Shown piece by piece: positions 23,701 to 35,816 of a stretch of DNA of 64,000 bases. The first letter of the stretch is position 1. Each line of letters opens with the position of its first letter. The notes below the pieces were generated by a model. That model was given only the letters and a program-made list of their open reading frames with translations. It had not been told where the DNA came from and ran no database searches. The DNA is from Litoditis marina (Eukaryota; Nematoda; Chromadorea; Rhabditida; Rhabditidae): NCBI GenBank assembly GCA_964036275.1, contig OZ038433.1, positions 30,053,485 to 30,117,484 on the forward strand. Reading direction: 5' to 3'. A program made the position numbers and the translations under genes.

Positions 23701-25173
23701 CACACCTTTCCGTTTGCGACGACTATAAAGTTCGAAATAAACCAATTACAGAGCAAATTACAAATTGGAAAGAGGGGGAAAGAATATTGCCCGTCTCTGG
23801 TCATATATCAAATGCGAACTACGACATCGAGCTAACCCAATAAAAAGAAACAAAACTAGACGATGTGCAGGACGAGAACTAACCCGGTCTATCTTGTGTT
23901 TCGCAGTCAATGGTGATTCTTGGATGAAGAGTGCATATATCTGATGAGACCACCTCCACCTGGGGGGATCGAAATCGTCAATACCATGGAATATGATGGC
24001 GTCCGCGCGGACCAGCGCTCTGACATGCATAAACTGTGTTTGTGACAAACAACGCAAACACATCGAATGAAATTTAACATACGGAGTGACAAAATTTAGA
24101 CTGTAGTGATTATTAAAAAAGCACTTCTGATCGTATGTTCTCATGTTCACGTGAAAATGAGATGTGATTCGTTTCACCGATCGGTAGACGTTTACAGTAT
24201 GACTCCGAACTCCTAGCTGGTTTTTCTCTAGGTTCCGAAAAGCAGTATGTTTTGTGGTTTCTCTTGATTTCTCCCATCTATACTAATAGTGGACACAAAT
24301 ATTTTCTTTAACAATATGTTTTCACTTCCAAACCGTCCTTAAAACGTTTATTATTTAATGAAAGTGCTTACGGACCTCTCACTACCGTCGATGACATGAC
24401 ATTTATAGGGACATCCTTCCAGTTCCCTTTCCACTATTTCCGTCGCGTTATTCGAAAAGAAAGTGTTCCAGGTCATGATTATAGGCTGGTTCGAGTACAA
24501 GAAATCACGATAACTGTAGGAGATCATAAACTGAAAAGTTCTGCGAGTTAAGGGGGTGATCATATATTTGTATATGTGTACACAACACGTAGTAGTTAGG
24601 GGTCATGACTGGAACGCAGCGAGATTTGATCACAAAGACAACAGAATACAAGTAAACACACTCTGAAAAACCGCTGCAACTTAAAATACCGGACACGCCA
24701 ATTATGTAACTTAAAATACCGGGGTGAGCCAGATTTCGCCTGTACTGTTTGAAATTCATAAGGAGATGCAGGCTAATTGGACACCAGTATTTAAGCCTGC
24801 ACCTTCTCCGGTATTTTAAGCTGCCAGCGTTTAGCAGAACTACAGCGAGAAATCTCTCAAGCGTTCCGTTCATGTTCTCATATGAACGTTACCGTTAACT
24901 TGGGCCCTTTCCGTGACCGGATCTGTCAGATTACAATCTCGGTTCGTACACTGTGAAGTTGTCAGGTTCCACGTGTGAATTTGTTTTTCATTACCATTAA
25001 AAATCATCGACAGAATGTAATCGTCTAAACATTTTTGGGAAGGTTCCGAAAAAAGCTCTGAATAATACTGACTCACCTTGTTCAATGAGTTTGAGTTTGA
25101 AATAGTATGGTAGAAAATTACGTACAAAACACCGCCCACAGCTGAGAAAAATATAGTTAGAGAAAGCTTGTTA
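20715..25173 (-). CDS. Alpha-1,3-fucosyltransferase (GT10 family), 5' exon not found
   Basis: Golgi type II enzyme predicted to transfer fucose from GDP-fucose to N-glycans or related acceptors. Eight minus-strand exons: 25173-24900, 24530-24372, 24033-23884, 23131-23009, 22410-22218, 21819-21673, 21361-21283 and 20895-20715. The seven downstream exons alone give 1032 bp in frame. Order of domains: signal anchor LSLTIFFSAVGGVLYVIFYH; QPIIMTWNTFF; GCPYKC; RADAIIFH; SFFNVSFTYHKTSD; IASNCWSNSGREAYVDELAK; the GT10 donor-binding signature FYLSFENSVCEDYITEKFF; AADDFDSPRDLANFL; and C-terminal YFSWMRDY plus a CELC pair. Length found is about 435 aa, close to worm FUTs. The first exon (start codon) was not identified; the 25173 boundary begins mid-codon. 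The donor at 24899 (GTTAAC) is the only one fitting phase. A head-to-head SINE-like pair lies in the 23.2-23.9 kb intron. Confidence 0.85.
22760..22905. mobile_element. MITE with CTCCTACAGTA-type ends, copy 2
   Basis: CACTCCTACAGTATACATG on the left pairs with TACTGTACTACTCTCAGTAG on the right. It sits in the fucosyltransferase intron between 22410 and 23009. Confidence 0.55.
23328..23740. mobile_element. Head-to-head pair of tRNA-derived SINE-like elements
   Basis: Forward copy at about 23328-23506 and inverted copy at about 23545-23740. Each has a leader (GGGTACTGTATATCTCA in the forward copy), then a Pol III A-box-like GCGCAGTGGTTA and a B box GTTCGATTCCGG (B box at 23461-23472 forward; complement GGAATCGAACC at about 23561). 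The tRNA-like part resembles a tRNA gene but lacks convincing acceptor-stem pairing. Related copies at 54165-54350 (-), 54770-54945 (+) and a decayed one at 27534-27668 (-). Confidence 0.65.
24660..24835. repeat. CCGGTATTTTAAG inverted/direct repeats in FUT intron
   Basis: ACTTAAAATACCGG occurs twice directly (about 24676 and 24709) and its complement CCGGTATTTTAAG once near 24812, with a degenerate partner near 24785. Looks like a small fold-back element inside the first identified FUT intron; the apparent open frame across it has no support as coding. Confidence 0.5.
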
Positions 25174-27698
25174 CTGAAAACGTCATTTGATTGTTAAAAA
25201 TTTGTAAAAAAAAAATCAAGACATTGGAAACAGAACTCTGGAGACATACTGCTTCATTCATTTGATTGAATAATTTAGCTATTTATGTAACTACTTATCC
25301 AGTCATTAATTGTGAACATCATTAGGCGAATGAACGTTTATTATTATTATTGATTATTGAGTTTGAAATCTACAAAACCGAACTTTTACACTCGTTTCGC
25401 TCACAACTCTCAAAATTGGTTCGTTCATCAAAAATTTGCGACTACAATAAAAATTACCCACAAAATGTCTTCACGGTGAATCATTTGTGTTTTTCAGTAA
25501 TATTCACGATAAAAATAACTCGAACAACCAGCTCCAGTAAACTATATAAAAGACAAATACGCCGGCAATTAGATAATCTCTTTAATATAGTTTTCTGGAA
25601 ATGTGAATGGTTATAATAAACTGCTTCCACTAAGCAGAGTATAGCAATAACATGAATGCTCGCCAAAATACTGATAACAGTATTGCCACGCGGATTTCGA
25701 GTTACCTCAAACTTGGGTAATTAAACCTTTATATCAAAATGATACAACATTAATAACAATGAATATAGGTATAATAGGGTTACTAAAGGGTTACTAACAA
25801 CTAGTTCCACAAGTCATTTCACCATTATTGATGGAAATTGAAAATGATGGTTTAAAAAGGAAACGTTGAAGACGACAGTTTTTGGAAGGCCCTTTGCGAT
25901 AACATCTGATTTTACTGCAAAATGACCGACACAGATCCCAGCGCTGATTAATTTGGACACGTCATTCAAAAACATTCAACTCGGTATAGACAAAAAAATA
26001 CCTACGTGCGAAAACCCTAAACTAAGCAAACAAGTTTTCAGGTATGTGAAATATAATATACACGCTCGTGCACTTTTGAAACCAGTCGAAAGTCTTTGAT
26101 GAGTGGTTAAACTGTCACAATTTTCTGAACCAACGTTGTGAAATGTAATGTTCTGTTACAAACATACCAGCGACACAAAGAGAGGGCCAACGAACTGCTA
26201 TTATAGCAAATTCAGCTCTGAAGTTTCTTTCACTTATCACGTGACTGAAAAGTCTCTTTAGAATCTAGAAAAATACTACCGACCTCATTATGATGCATAG
26301 AATCATAACTGGTCAGTGTGGATTGAGTGCAACAGAACTTTCCACGTTCAAACCTTCACGTACTAGAGGTTCTAGCCAAAAATTCAGTTTCCCAACTTTA
26401 AACACTAGCCAACGTGCAAAATTTCTCACAGTACGGGCTGGATCCAAATACTTGAAATTGAGCAGGAAATCCAAAATACCGATGTCGTTATCTGCCGCAT
26501 AAAAGAAGTTTAAGTGAATGCATTTGAATTAGACTTCTACTGTTATTTGTTCATATGTGAGTCTGGCCCAATCAATGTATACCATTTGTGATTCGTTTAT
26601 CTGTATTGTCATATGATTTACTTTTTCATTCACTTGTGTTGACCGAATGATATTTGTCGATTTCCGACCCATTTTCCACTTTCGAATGTTTTTGTATCCC
26701 ACCGTCATTTCGCTATTTCTCCTCTTGTATATCACATGCTTGCATGTAAATAAATGAATCAAGCAATTAGATTCAGAATAGAACAGTGGTGCACGGAACG
26801 GTTTGCAAAAAATCTGATCTCGATCAAAAACTGCCTTTCAGCAGGTTGTGGGGAATACCGAAGGATTCGTTCAGATCGTTCAGATATTGAAAAACTGATC
26901 TGAGCTCATGGAACTATATATCAACAAATGCGATTACTGTGAGTGGTCTGTTTTTAATCCATTCATTCAATGCACAACGGGATACTTAAAATACAAATAC
27001 AAACAACCTACCACAGAGTGAGACCAATGTGAAGAAAACTGAAACATTTTGAATCATCATTCAAAACGAAGTGGGCACGTTTATAATTAAAACTTCCTCT
27101 TGCGTAATGGAAATAAGGGCTGATTCTTAGACTGGAGGGGGGGGGGGTAACCGAATCTTATTTTCACTAGAAGTAAATCGAGTAGTCACATGAAGTTTAC
27201 ATTCTAATGAGGCATCGTGCACTTCATCGCTGCACGTTTCTGAGTTCTGCTGTGTTCATCATATTTCACGTGACTGTAAAATTGACTGAAAGTTTGTAGG
27301 GTTCAGGGTACCAACTTATTGTGGTTACTTTCTGAAAAACAATGTCACCAAAACCGGGATAGGTCACACAAAACTACGATAGATATAGAAGTCACTGCCT
27401 TGTCAGTCCGAAAACGTCTCTCAAAGAGGTTACTCAACTACGGCCTGAGAAGTCGTGGCTTCGGAAAAAAAATGAATTGTGAGAAGGATTATAGTGTGTG
27501 CCAAAATTTTTCTTTCGACGGAGTTGAGCAAAATATTTGTAGCAGGGCGCAAACCACTGTGCTAGAGTGCGTAATCGACAAGCTTGGGAATTGGACATAT
27601 GCGTCCGTGCACAGTAAAATTTGAGATATACAGTATCTCCCTCGCCTTCCTGTTGGCGAAGACTATATGCAAACATGGACAGTGAGGACGGAGCTATT
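25174..27698. other. Intergenic, no recognised gene
   Basis: May hold the unidentified first exon of the minus-strand fucosyltransferase. A minus-strand open stretch at about 26300-26490 (AADNDIGILDFLLNFKYLDP...) is protein-like but unrecognised. 26610-26768 is a retroposon-like tail (TATATCACATGCTTGCATGT), a relative of 15640-15790. A poly-G run lies at about 27137-27146 and a decayed SINE-like copy at 27534-27668. Confidence 0.45.
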
Positions 27699-28610
27699 TT
27701 AATCTTTTCGCTCGTGTAGTCCCAGGGCCGGAACTATACCTGGCTGGAGCGTTTTCGAGATGGCGTCTCGATATGGCTTGTTTATCAACAACATTGTCAA
27801 TACCCCTGCCACTCCATTCATCGATAACACCAAAAGTATATAATTGCAGAGCTCTGAAATAGCCTTCAATATGGTCAGAAACACTTGCGCCGATTTTCTG
27901 CGATTAGCAAACTACAACATACATAGAGATTATGGTCAATAAGAAGACAGACAGACTGCATTTCTCTGACACTTGCGCTCTATCTCGTTGAGACTGCTCC
28001 AAACTGCTTCGCAAACCGTATGGATATGAGTTCTTCTCCTCTCTGACTGGCAGCGTGCAAATAAGATCGTGAGACCGTTTTATACTAGAAGATATTGCTT
28101 CTAGAAATTTCACTGATACGCTGCCAAAGCGATCTCAGAAAGATGCTCGTTAATTCAGTCCAACGAGCCAGCTGTGAAAGCTAGAGAGCATGAAGGTCGA
28201 TAAGACGCAGACAGTCCCGAACATCTTGCGTCTCTTTGACCTGCACGGCATCTCGTCAAGAGTATATCAGCCGCTAGATTAGTAGGTGGCGGCTGGAGGT
28301 GCGAACTATACCCACCGAGATTTCTGTATCCAATCAAGACAGTCCCCACAATGATGAATGCAGGTCCCACGAGTAACATTACATACACCGTCATCTAAAA
28401 CAATAATAATGGTAATTATATTAGTAGTTATACTGTTCATTGTTCACGAAAAACAGATTATCAGTCAAAATGGCAAAAACGAATAGTAGATAGATAGACA
28501 TAGTAGACAGTTATATCATGGTATTCATATTTCTGCTCGAGCAGCTTACTCGGCTATGAAAGCCTATGAAATACGACCACTATCGCAGGTGATGTGAACT
28601 CTGGCCGCGT

Positions 28611-28782
28611 ACCAATCCCTCCAACCTCATGTGAAGTTCATATGAGTTTCTTATGAGAATTTCATGAGCGACTCGTGAGCTCCCAAGGTTGAAGCATAGT
28701 AATCAATGGAATCAGATCAGAAGCTCGTGAGATATAGCTCATGAGGTATCTCATGGGTTTTTTGGTGGATTTCTACGCCGCC
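28611..28782. mobile_element. CTGGCGGCG-family MITE copy
   Basis: Starts CTGGCCGCGTACCAATCCCT and ends TTCTACGCCGCC; terminal repeats are mutated but the CTCATGAG-rich interior is recognisable. It lies in the intron just before the fifth exon of Srh pseudogene A, ending about 5 bp from the exon 4 donor. Confidence 0.7.
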
Positions 28783-29031
28783 CCACCTGAAAGAAGAGCG
28801 TCATCAAGTATGTTTTGTGTAGTTGACTGGTTCGTTTCTACATGGAACCGGACTGTAGATGTAGTAGATAGAAAGAGTACATTGCCATCATGAAGGAACC
28901 GTCGCACTCCACAACAAATATGGTTGATAAGTACACCGCTACTCGAGAATAGTCCAGTATCCCAGGTACGGAATCGAACAACTGGAGCAACTGACTAGGA
29001 GCAATAAGATGTGGTTGGTGATGTGGTCAAC

Positions 29032-29192
29032 CTGGCGGCGTAGCAATCCCTCCAATCTCACGAGAAGTTCATATGAGTTTCTCATGAGCTAATCGTGAAC
29101 TCTCAATGTTGTAGCACAGCAATTGATAGAATCTCGTGCGAATAGTTCATGAAGTAACTCATGAGATTTTTGAGTGATTGCTACGCCGCCAG
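29032..29192. mobile_element. CTGGCGGCG-family MITE copy
   Basis: Both ends are well conserved (CTGGCGGCGTAGCAATCCCT ... ATTGCTACGCCGCCAG); flanks are AAC and ATC, so no obvious target duplication. It lies in intron 3 of Srh pseudogene A. Confidence 0.8.
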
Positions 29193-32100
29193 ATCGGAAC
29201 TTGCGAATAATCTGATAACTTTGTTGAGAAAACTTTCCGTTACACGGACCAGCGATCATTGGTGATCAGTGTAGCTAGTTGAACTCATTGCTGTGGTGTT
29301 AAAGTGAACCACAATTTGACCCATTCGAATGATGTGGACTCAATTGTGCAACATAGTTGCAAAACATGGATGGTCGAAAAGCCAGGTGGCTAACGATTGG
29401 TGCAGATATAACAACTGAATGCACTTTGAACTAGGAAAAGTGAGAACGAACACAAGATATAAGTCATATGTTTCACCTTACGAAAAGTCAAGCCCAACGA
29501 ACAAACATCAATCCATCATGGTAACTAGTCTAATGTCTGTTTAAACATCATTTATCATGCAATATCATATGTCCCCAAACTTTTCTCCTTTTCTCACATA
29601 TCAGTTCAACCGGTTCAGTTATCGTACCTAAATATGATTGTCCAACTATATACTGATAAAGCTTATTTTTACCTTACGAAAAGTCAAGCCCAACCAACAA
29701 ACAAACAAACACAGTGATACGGTCGTTTTCCGATGCGGCACATATTGCATTCTGACAAAATGTTTTAGCAGATCAGTTGTCACATGTTCGCCATTTCGTA
29801 CAACTTGTGTTCAGCGAATTGGTGTTTTGAATTGTTGTCGATGTCAAATTCCGCCAGGTTACCTCCGAGTTTGAATGTTTCTGTGTTTTACCGTCATTGA
29901 TTAACTCATTCTTTCATATAATAGATGTTGGCAGGTAATATATGAATCCAGCATTCATCCCTCGGACACCTCATGAGAATAACTCCTGCTCAACATGTGA
30001 TGTAGTATTAGAGAAAATTTGCAAAGAACTCAACATGTTATGAAAAATATAGTTGCAGAGATTGCTACGCCGCCAGAGTTTTGTACCAGTCTTGCTTTTT
30101 GTTTCATCGCTTGCTGATCCTCAAAAAACGAAAAGTGTCTCAGGCAGAATGAGTAGTAGAAAAAGAGAATATGAGAGAATCTCAATATGTCTTCTTCGAA
30201 AATTGCGTTGAGTAAAATGCTGCTTGGGCAAAATAACATAAAATCGATATAGAAACAAGTGAGTGACACTGGCCGCAGTACCTGTAAACGAAAAAGGACT
30301 TTTGAACCATGTTCACAACGGCTTGATCTTATACATTGCTCATAAAAGCTTGAAGGCTCATAAAAGGCCTGGCCATTCGAAAAAATAATTTGAAAAAAAT
30401 GCCCTATTTCATTTCTGAACAAAATGTGTCTGACGATATGACATGGTAGCATTTCATTTTTCAGAGAGTCATTTTTGTTGTAAACACCAAAACCCACCGA
30501 AAATCATGAAGAATCCAATACATGTCTGCTGGTGTGTGCTGAGACCGGTGTAGTTGAGAATACCACTAGGATACCCGGATATGTGCTGTAGGAATATAAC
30601 CGGGGGAAATGAAGATGCATTCAGTCAGTGCCGCCCTGTAGTGGATTTGTTCATAGCCTCAGCAGATCACGAAGCTGCGTATTCGCAATTGAACGCTTTT
30701 TTTCGCGCGAAAGCAAGTGTGATACGCAGCTAAATAGTGTATAGTTCGTTTCACCCACCGATAGTAGTCAGCCATGCTGACCTGAGCGCACCCTACAGTC
30801 ATACAATTCCCAGCCAATTGGCCAGCCATTTTTTTATTGGCTGAGCGAGAGAGTGTGCAGGTCAGAGAGACGCAGACTGTCTTAGCCTGTCTGCGCGTCA
30901 TTGACCTGCATGCGCTCTTGTTTCTGTAGCTGGCCAATTGCAGAAATTGGCGCTAATCGTTCTGAGGCATTGCAGGCGACTGATCTGGCGGCTTGCCAAT
31001 ATTTCCATTGCAAATAAAATTGCGAAAAGTGGTTATTCCGAGTTTTTTTCTTCCAAATGTTTAGTTCTCAAAAGGTTACCTTATAATCGTTACCTTATAT
31101 AGCTACTATCGATGGTTGAAACAAACTTTACTAGTCATAATAAATTGCAGAGGGCTCAGGTTCTTACCACGGAAACTCTGCAGTTGGGGCTCGATTTGAG
31201 TTTACTGGCATAAATTATTGTACACGAAAACACCGCGCATAATAAAAAACACATCAGAAGAAATAACCAAATTACCATGTCTAATTGCTTCTCGAGTCCT
31301 ACTTTGATAATCTCATTCTAACGTTGGTGCACGTGATGTTGCAGTATAAAAATAAGGCATTAAAATATTTAGTATCAACATTGGTAACAAATGCTGCGTG
31401 TTTATCATCTTCGCCCATCCCTCTAAGGTGCTTCTATGTTATCACCTTGGTTATTATTGTAGAAATAAAGTAACACGGCTGATTATTTGCCGCAAAATAT
31501 GCTATATATATGTTATATGCGCTCACCAGATGACATGATTCAAGAGTAGTTTGCTGTAAGTCTTGATAGTTGGCGGTGACTTCCATAGAATACAGTATAT
31601 CGCCAGTCCGGTTACCGGCAGTGACACGGCCGTTCCCCAGTGCATCAATTGTACATATAGAGTGGAATGGGCATAGGGGTCATTTTCTCTCACATTTCCC
31701 ATTGTGGTTGAAGATTGCCGAAAACATTCAGGGTAAAATTAAAATGTGAAAATGAAAACTTCCGAAAACTGCAAAATCTGAATCGACGCTCTGTAAACAA
31801 AGTGACAATTTTCACGCGTGAAGGGAACTGGGTCCAAACTACACAACAGCAAAAACAACAAAACACAAAATAACCGTATCTGCTTGCTTTTCTAACGTGT
31901 GTATGCTTGGATTTGTAACTGAAAAGAAGAGCTCAGTTTGCACTTTCAGCGTCAGGTTATGAAAAAAGGCACGCACGTGAGATATCTCCATTTTGCCAAC
32001 AGGGACAGCACATGACCAAATAAATATAAAGCTCATCTAAGGAATATTGATAAACTACGGAAGAATATTCACGAAAGGCAAAAAATGAAAGTGGTACGTT

Positions 32101-33800
32101 TTGCCTCTACCCCAGACGTAACCACCAAACTAAATATTCCTTCCCTTGAGACTCCTCAGTGGAGTAGGGAAAAGAAGTTCAAATTATCGTCCAATATGAC
32201 AAATTTGATGATGACAGATAAATTTCTCTCTAGTGAAAAAGAGGAAAGAAGAACGATAAAATAATCTAAAAGATAATATAATGATGTACACTATTTTAAC
32301 TTGGGATCACTCACATATATGGCAAAATATAATCTACTGTATACAAGTCGATTACGCAACGCTGGAAACGCGGTTGTTGATTACTTTCTCTCCGATGAGA
32401 GAATGTGTGGCAAACGAGACGCAGAGCGCTATCTAAAGCTCCTCATTCAACGGACCTCACGGTGTCACTACGGTGAGATTTCCTCTAATAATCATCAATC
32501 CATTTTTCTTATGTAACATCACCCTCTCGAACGTGCAGGAAGACAACTATGAAGTTACTGAAAATATAGTAAACGCTGTAAAAAAATCTGTAATTCATAA
32601 AGTGCTTTAAATCAGTTTCCAGAAGTAAGAGATTATTACCATAACGAACGCCTCTATTGAACAGATTGAAAGAGCAGGTGCATCAAAAGTAACGAAGGGG
32701 AAGTTGCGCGAAAAAAAGTGCAAAACTGCAAAACAGGTGCAACAGAGGTCAGGAGTTTGGTCTAGCTCCACCACTGTAACATTGTGATGTGAGAATTAAA
32801 ACTCGAAACTTGAACAGGTGCGATGGAAAACCAGGTTGCTGGAACTGATTTGTTTGTGGTATTATTTGTATCAGAGGGACCGTACCTCTATAATGTGCAA
32901 TGTAGGTGATTTTTGGATAGTAAAAAAAAACATTTGTTCTGTTTGAGATGAAAGTTAATACCTTACGTATAGATAGTTCAAAAAATCACATTATTAAGGA
33001 GCAAAATAGAAGGCCACAGGATTTGGGTTACTGTAATGCAGAAATCCTCAACCTGTTACTGCTTTGTAGTTTTTATGATGTTTACAAATCTTTCTTCTCA
33101 GATTTCATATTGGTAGTTTTCGAAAACAACCTAATATAAGCTCGTCCCTTTGAAGCTCTAAGGTTATTTCTGTGGATGTCTGTTGACGACTTTTGTGAAA
33201 TGAACCTATTTTTATTGTAAAAAAGTCTCAGTAGGTATTTCGCCAATTCCAGCTAGATGCTTCCTGTGGTACCTCGCAGGGGTTGAAAAATGGCACGGCG
33301 CCGCAGTAAACTTCCCAAAACAGGGCAGATCTCACGGGATGACGGGAACCACCTTCCGGCAACCTGCGTGATGATTTCCCAACTCTCGCGAAAAAAAAGT
33401 TTGACTAACCATGAAATCCGCGAGGTTCTCGAGAATTTCACTCATGAGATATCTCTGGAAATTATGACTACATCACTACGGCGTAGGAAAAACTCAAAGG
33501 GAAAAATCTTTTTCTCCGAACTTGGAAAACACGTAAACTTAAAAGCGCGCTTGGCTCTCATCTCATCGAGTTTTTCATTCTTGCACAACATCAGGCTCAC
33601 TTATTTCTTTACATTCGGTGTTACATTTCATTTCATAGGCACCACCTTACGTGCGTGTTTGAAGCAATAGTGTTATTTTCAGCTAACTGGCATTCAATTT
33701 GTAGTAATCGATTCATACTTTTATAGCAATAACAACGTTTTACGAATATTACATCCGTGTTTCTGACAATACTCGTAATAAACAGTCAGGTCTAATGAGA

Positions 33801-33842
33801 AATGTAGAGAAGGTAACCGCTTTACGGTTACCTTCTCTACAT
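33801..33842. repeat. Perfect short hairpin
   Basis: ATGTAGAGAAGGTAACCG is followed 6 bp later by its exact complement CGGTTACCTTCTCTACAT. No repeat partner was seen elsewhere in the window. Could be a structured RNA precursor or a small fold-back element. Confidence 0.7.
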
Positions 33843-34555
33843 GTCTGAGAGGGTTTCATGAAAGGGTTAAAGAGGTGACATCTTTCCCACTGCGAAACCT
33901 ACTGTACTCATTCGATCTTACTCGGAACTGTTTGTGTGCTATATACCAGCATCTACTTGATAAGAAAATATTTTCGAGAACACTCCGTAAGGAATAAGAA
34001 TCGGGTGCGGAAAATCTTAATCTTTCCAATAACGTTTACGTAAGTGAAACGATCAAATGTTTTGAAGTCATACGGTGGTCTGTGAAGTCTTCCAGGAAGG
34101 AAAGTTACCGAGATCAATTCACAAGAAGCTGATTCTGTGAATATCTGTGACTGATGAATACGAAGCGGTATACTTTTGCAATAAAATAATCCACTCTGTC
34201 CGAGAACATAAAATGAGTGTCAGTCATACGGTTTTTATATGGACGAGTCTTATATCTCACATTCACAACCCCACAACCTAACCCCTTCTCTCTATTATTA
34301 CGTTCAGATAACCATCGCATCGACATCCGGGAAACTAGATCTGAAACCAATATTGTCGAAAGCAACTGGAATAGAGTTTGAGACTGTTTTGTTATGTTAT
34401 ATGGACAGAAATATTAAGATATATAGTCGCCATTTTCCCCATAAAGACAGCAGAGGGTTCGACTGAATGAGCGATGCGGGGCGAGCGGTCGTTGAATACT
34501 TGCCAACAAGCAAGATAGTGTGTAGATCAACAATATGCAGACTGGATGACTCCTT

Positions 34556-35192
34556 GTGGGGCGGTTTTGAATTGAATTGGAATTGGAATTGAAAAGAATT
34601 GAAAACCAATTAAAAAGAATTGAATTGAATTGGTTTTGTTAAGAGAAAATCGGAATTGAATTGAATTGGTTTTGTTACGAGAAAATCGGAATTGAATTGA
34701 ATTGGTTTTGTTAAAAGAAAATCGGAAATGAATTGAATTGGTTTTTGACAGCTAGAAAAAAATGGAAATGAATTGAATTGGTTTTTCTTGCGAATTGATA
34801 AAAAGAATTTGAATTGTTCCGGAATTTATCCGAAATTGAAATATTAAACGTGTGGAAAATGAGAGCTCTTGTCTTGTTCTATCTTGTTCAAATGTGAAAA
34901 CTGTTTTACGAACTTTTTTTGCGGAAAAAATGCTTTAAGAATTGAAATTGGAATTGATTTTTCGAGAATTGGTCGGAATTGGTTGGAATTGGAATTGAAT
35001 TGAATTGGTTTTTGAAAACATTGAAAGAATTGGAACTGAAATTCCGAGATTTTGAAGAATTGATTGGAATTTGGAATTGAACTGAATTAGTTTTTTGAAA
35101 TGATGAAAGAATTGGAATTGAGATTCCGGAATTTTCGAGAATTGGTTGAAATGGAATTGAATTGAATTGCTTTTCGGAATTGGTTAACCACT
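34556..35192. mobile_element. Satellite-bodied element, GAATTG type, degenerate ends
   Basis: The body is irregular GAATTGAATTGG repeats. The right end TTAACCACTCTTA and the left GGGGCGGTTTTGAATTG resemble decayed TAACAACCCTA and TAGGGTTGTTAGAATTG. It interrupts a copy of another dispersed repeat whose uninterrupted version lies at about 8866-8930 (GCAGACTGG... then CCAAACC.CGCC), confirming insertion as a unit. Related to the complete element at 37074-37793. Confidence 0.6.
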
Positions 35193-35275
35193 CTTACCCC
35201 TCCCCAAACCACGCCTCTTACAAAGTCGATGGTACGGTGTCCACAACGGTTTGACAAATCCTATACCCCTCCCCA

Positions 35276-35470
35276 TTGTTGTAATGCTCGAATGTTGTAA
35301 ATTACAAACTTTCTTGTACGTCGTTGGTTCTTTGATGTGGTTAATAGTTGTAGTCAAAACATTACTCAGTTCCTTAGAAACGGTTCAGATTGTAGTAAGT
35401 ACTGAGAAATTGTAGTTTTTTCGAAAACATTTACTCCCACTCCTACAGTGTCTCGACTAGAACACCTAGA
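35276..35470 (+). promoter_or_regulatory. Duplicated block upstream of Srg-type copy C
   Basis: This segment (TTGTAGTCAAA..., TTCCTTAGAAACGG, ACTGAGAAA, CAGTGTCTCGACTAGAACA) is recognisable at 50473-50635 upstream of the gutted copy E and at 55130-55285 upstream of copy D. It lies 350-540 bp before the start codon, so it may contain shared promoter or enhancer sequence. Regulatory function is inferred from position and conservation only. Confidence 0.5.
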
Positions 35471-35543
35471 CGACTGCCCGCGCAAATCTAATTTTTCATT
35501 TTCATCTTGTTCGAACGTGAGCCCTTCATTTGTGTAGTGTTAA

Positions 35544-35738
35544 AGGAGACCGGAGAGCAACATGGTTTCTCTTATAGCTGCGGTATCCTACTTCTGCGGT
35601 ATCCTACTGTTGGCATTGTCATGTGAATGTCACGTGGACTGATCAAACTAACATATCAGTTATTTGTGCTCTCTGATTTCAATACAGTTAAAAGCAGCCC
35701 GAAAAAAAACCTCTGCTCAAGTTGTGTCCCGGTCTCCT
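35544..35738. mobile_element. TTAA-flanked (piggyBac-like) MITE, AGGAGACCGG family, copy 1
   Basis: Ends AGGAGACCGGAGAGCAAC and GTTGTGTCCCGGTCTCCT, flanked on both sides by TTAA, the target specificity and duplication of piggyBac-type transposases. A second copy with TTAA flanks is at 47957-48159. It sits only about 80 bp upstream of the start codon of receptor copy C and could affect its promoter. Confidence 0.85.
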
Positions 35739-35816
35739 TTAATGAACAAAACTTTGTTATCTGGCAATTTACATACCTCACTTTATTCCAGAGTACCCCG
35801 CATATTGAGTCTGACA

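Larger units (their letters stand above)
27699..31702 (-). pseudogene. Srh-type chemoreceptor pseudogene (copy A)
   Basis: Exons correspond one for one to the intact copy at 42.0-45.9 kb: 31702-31527, 30635-30498, 30281-30087, 28981-28787, 28394-28316 and 27853-27699. Exon 1 (TM1; LYVQLMHWGTAVSLPVTGLA) and the last two exons (TM6, and TM7 with LINKPYR) are open. Exon 2 has an 8-bp deletion that throws the frame into a TAG. Exon 3 has one extra T in its T-run near the end, giving a TGA. Exon 4 lacks 39 bp and has a TCA-to-TAG type nonsense change just after QSGSM. These lesions make a functional receptor very unlikely. Introns hold CTGGCGGCG-family MITEs at 28611-28782 and 29032-29192. Confidence 0.82.
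31703..35275. other. Intergenic; conserved Srh upstream block and repeats
   Basis: 32640-32730 (hallmark AGAGCAGGTGCATCAAAAGT) matches 47556-47662 upstream of the intact Srh gene, so the duplication covered DNA about 1 kb 5' of the start. 33801-33842 is a perfect hairpin. Plus-strand open frames at 32301-32516 and 33290-33670 are unrecognised and I do not call them genes. 34420-34560 is a copy of the GGTCGTTGA dispersed repeat. Confidence 0.45.

Noticed and set aside
24505..24873. 122-codon minus-strand open frame
   Set aside because: Lies in a FUT intron over CCGGTATTTTAAG repeats; no coding motif and interrupted by the repeat structure.
26300..26490. Minus-strand open stretch (AADNDIGILDFLLNFKYLDP...)
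   Set aside because: Protein-like composition but no recognised family, no clear start or consistent splice sites; not called.
34556..35192. CRISPR-like or coding interpretation of the GAATTG repeats
   Set aside because: Units are irregular simple repeats without unique spacers and sit inside a transposon-like insertion.
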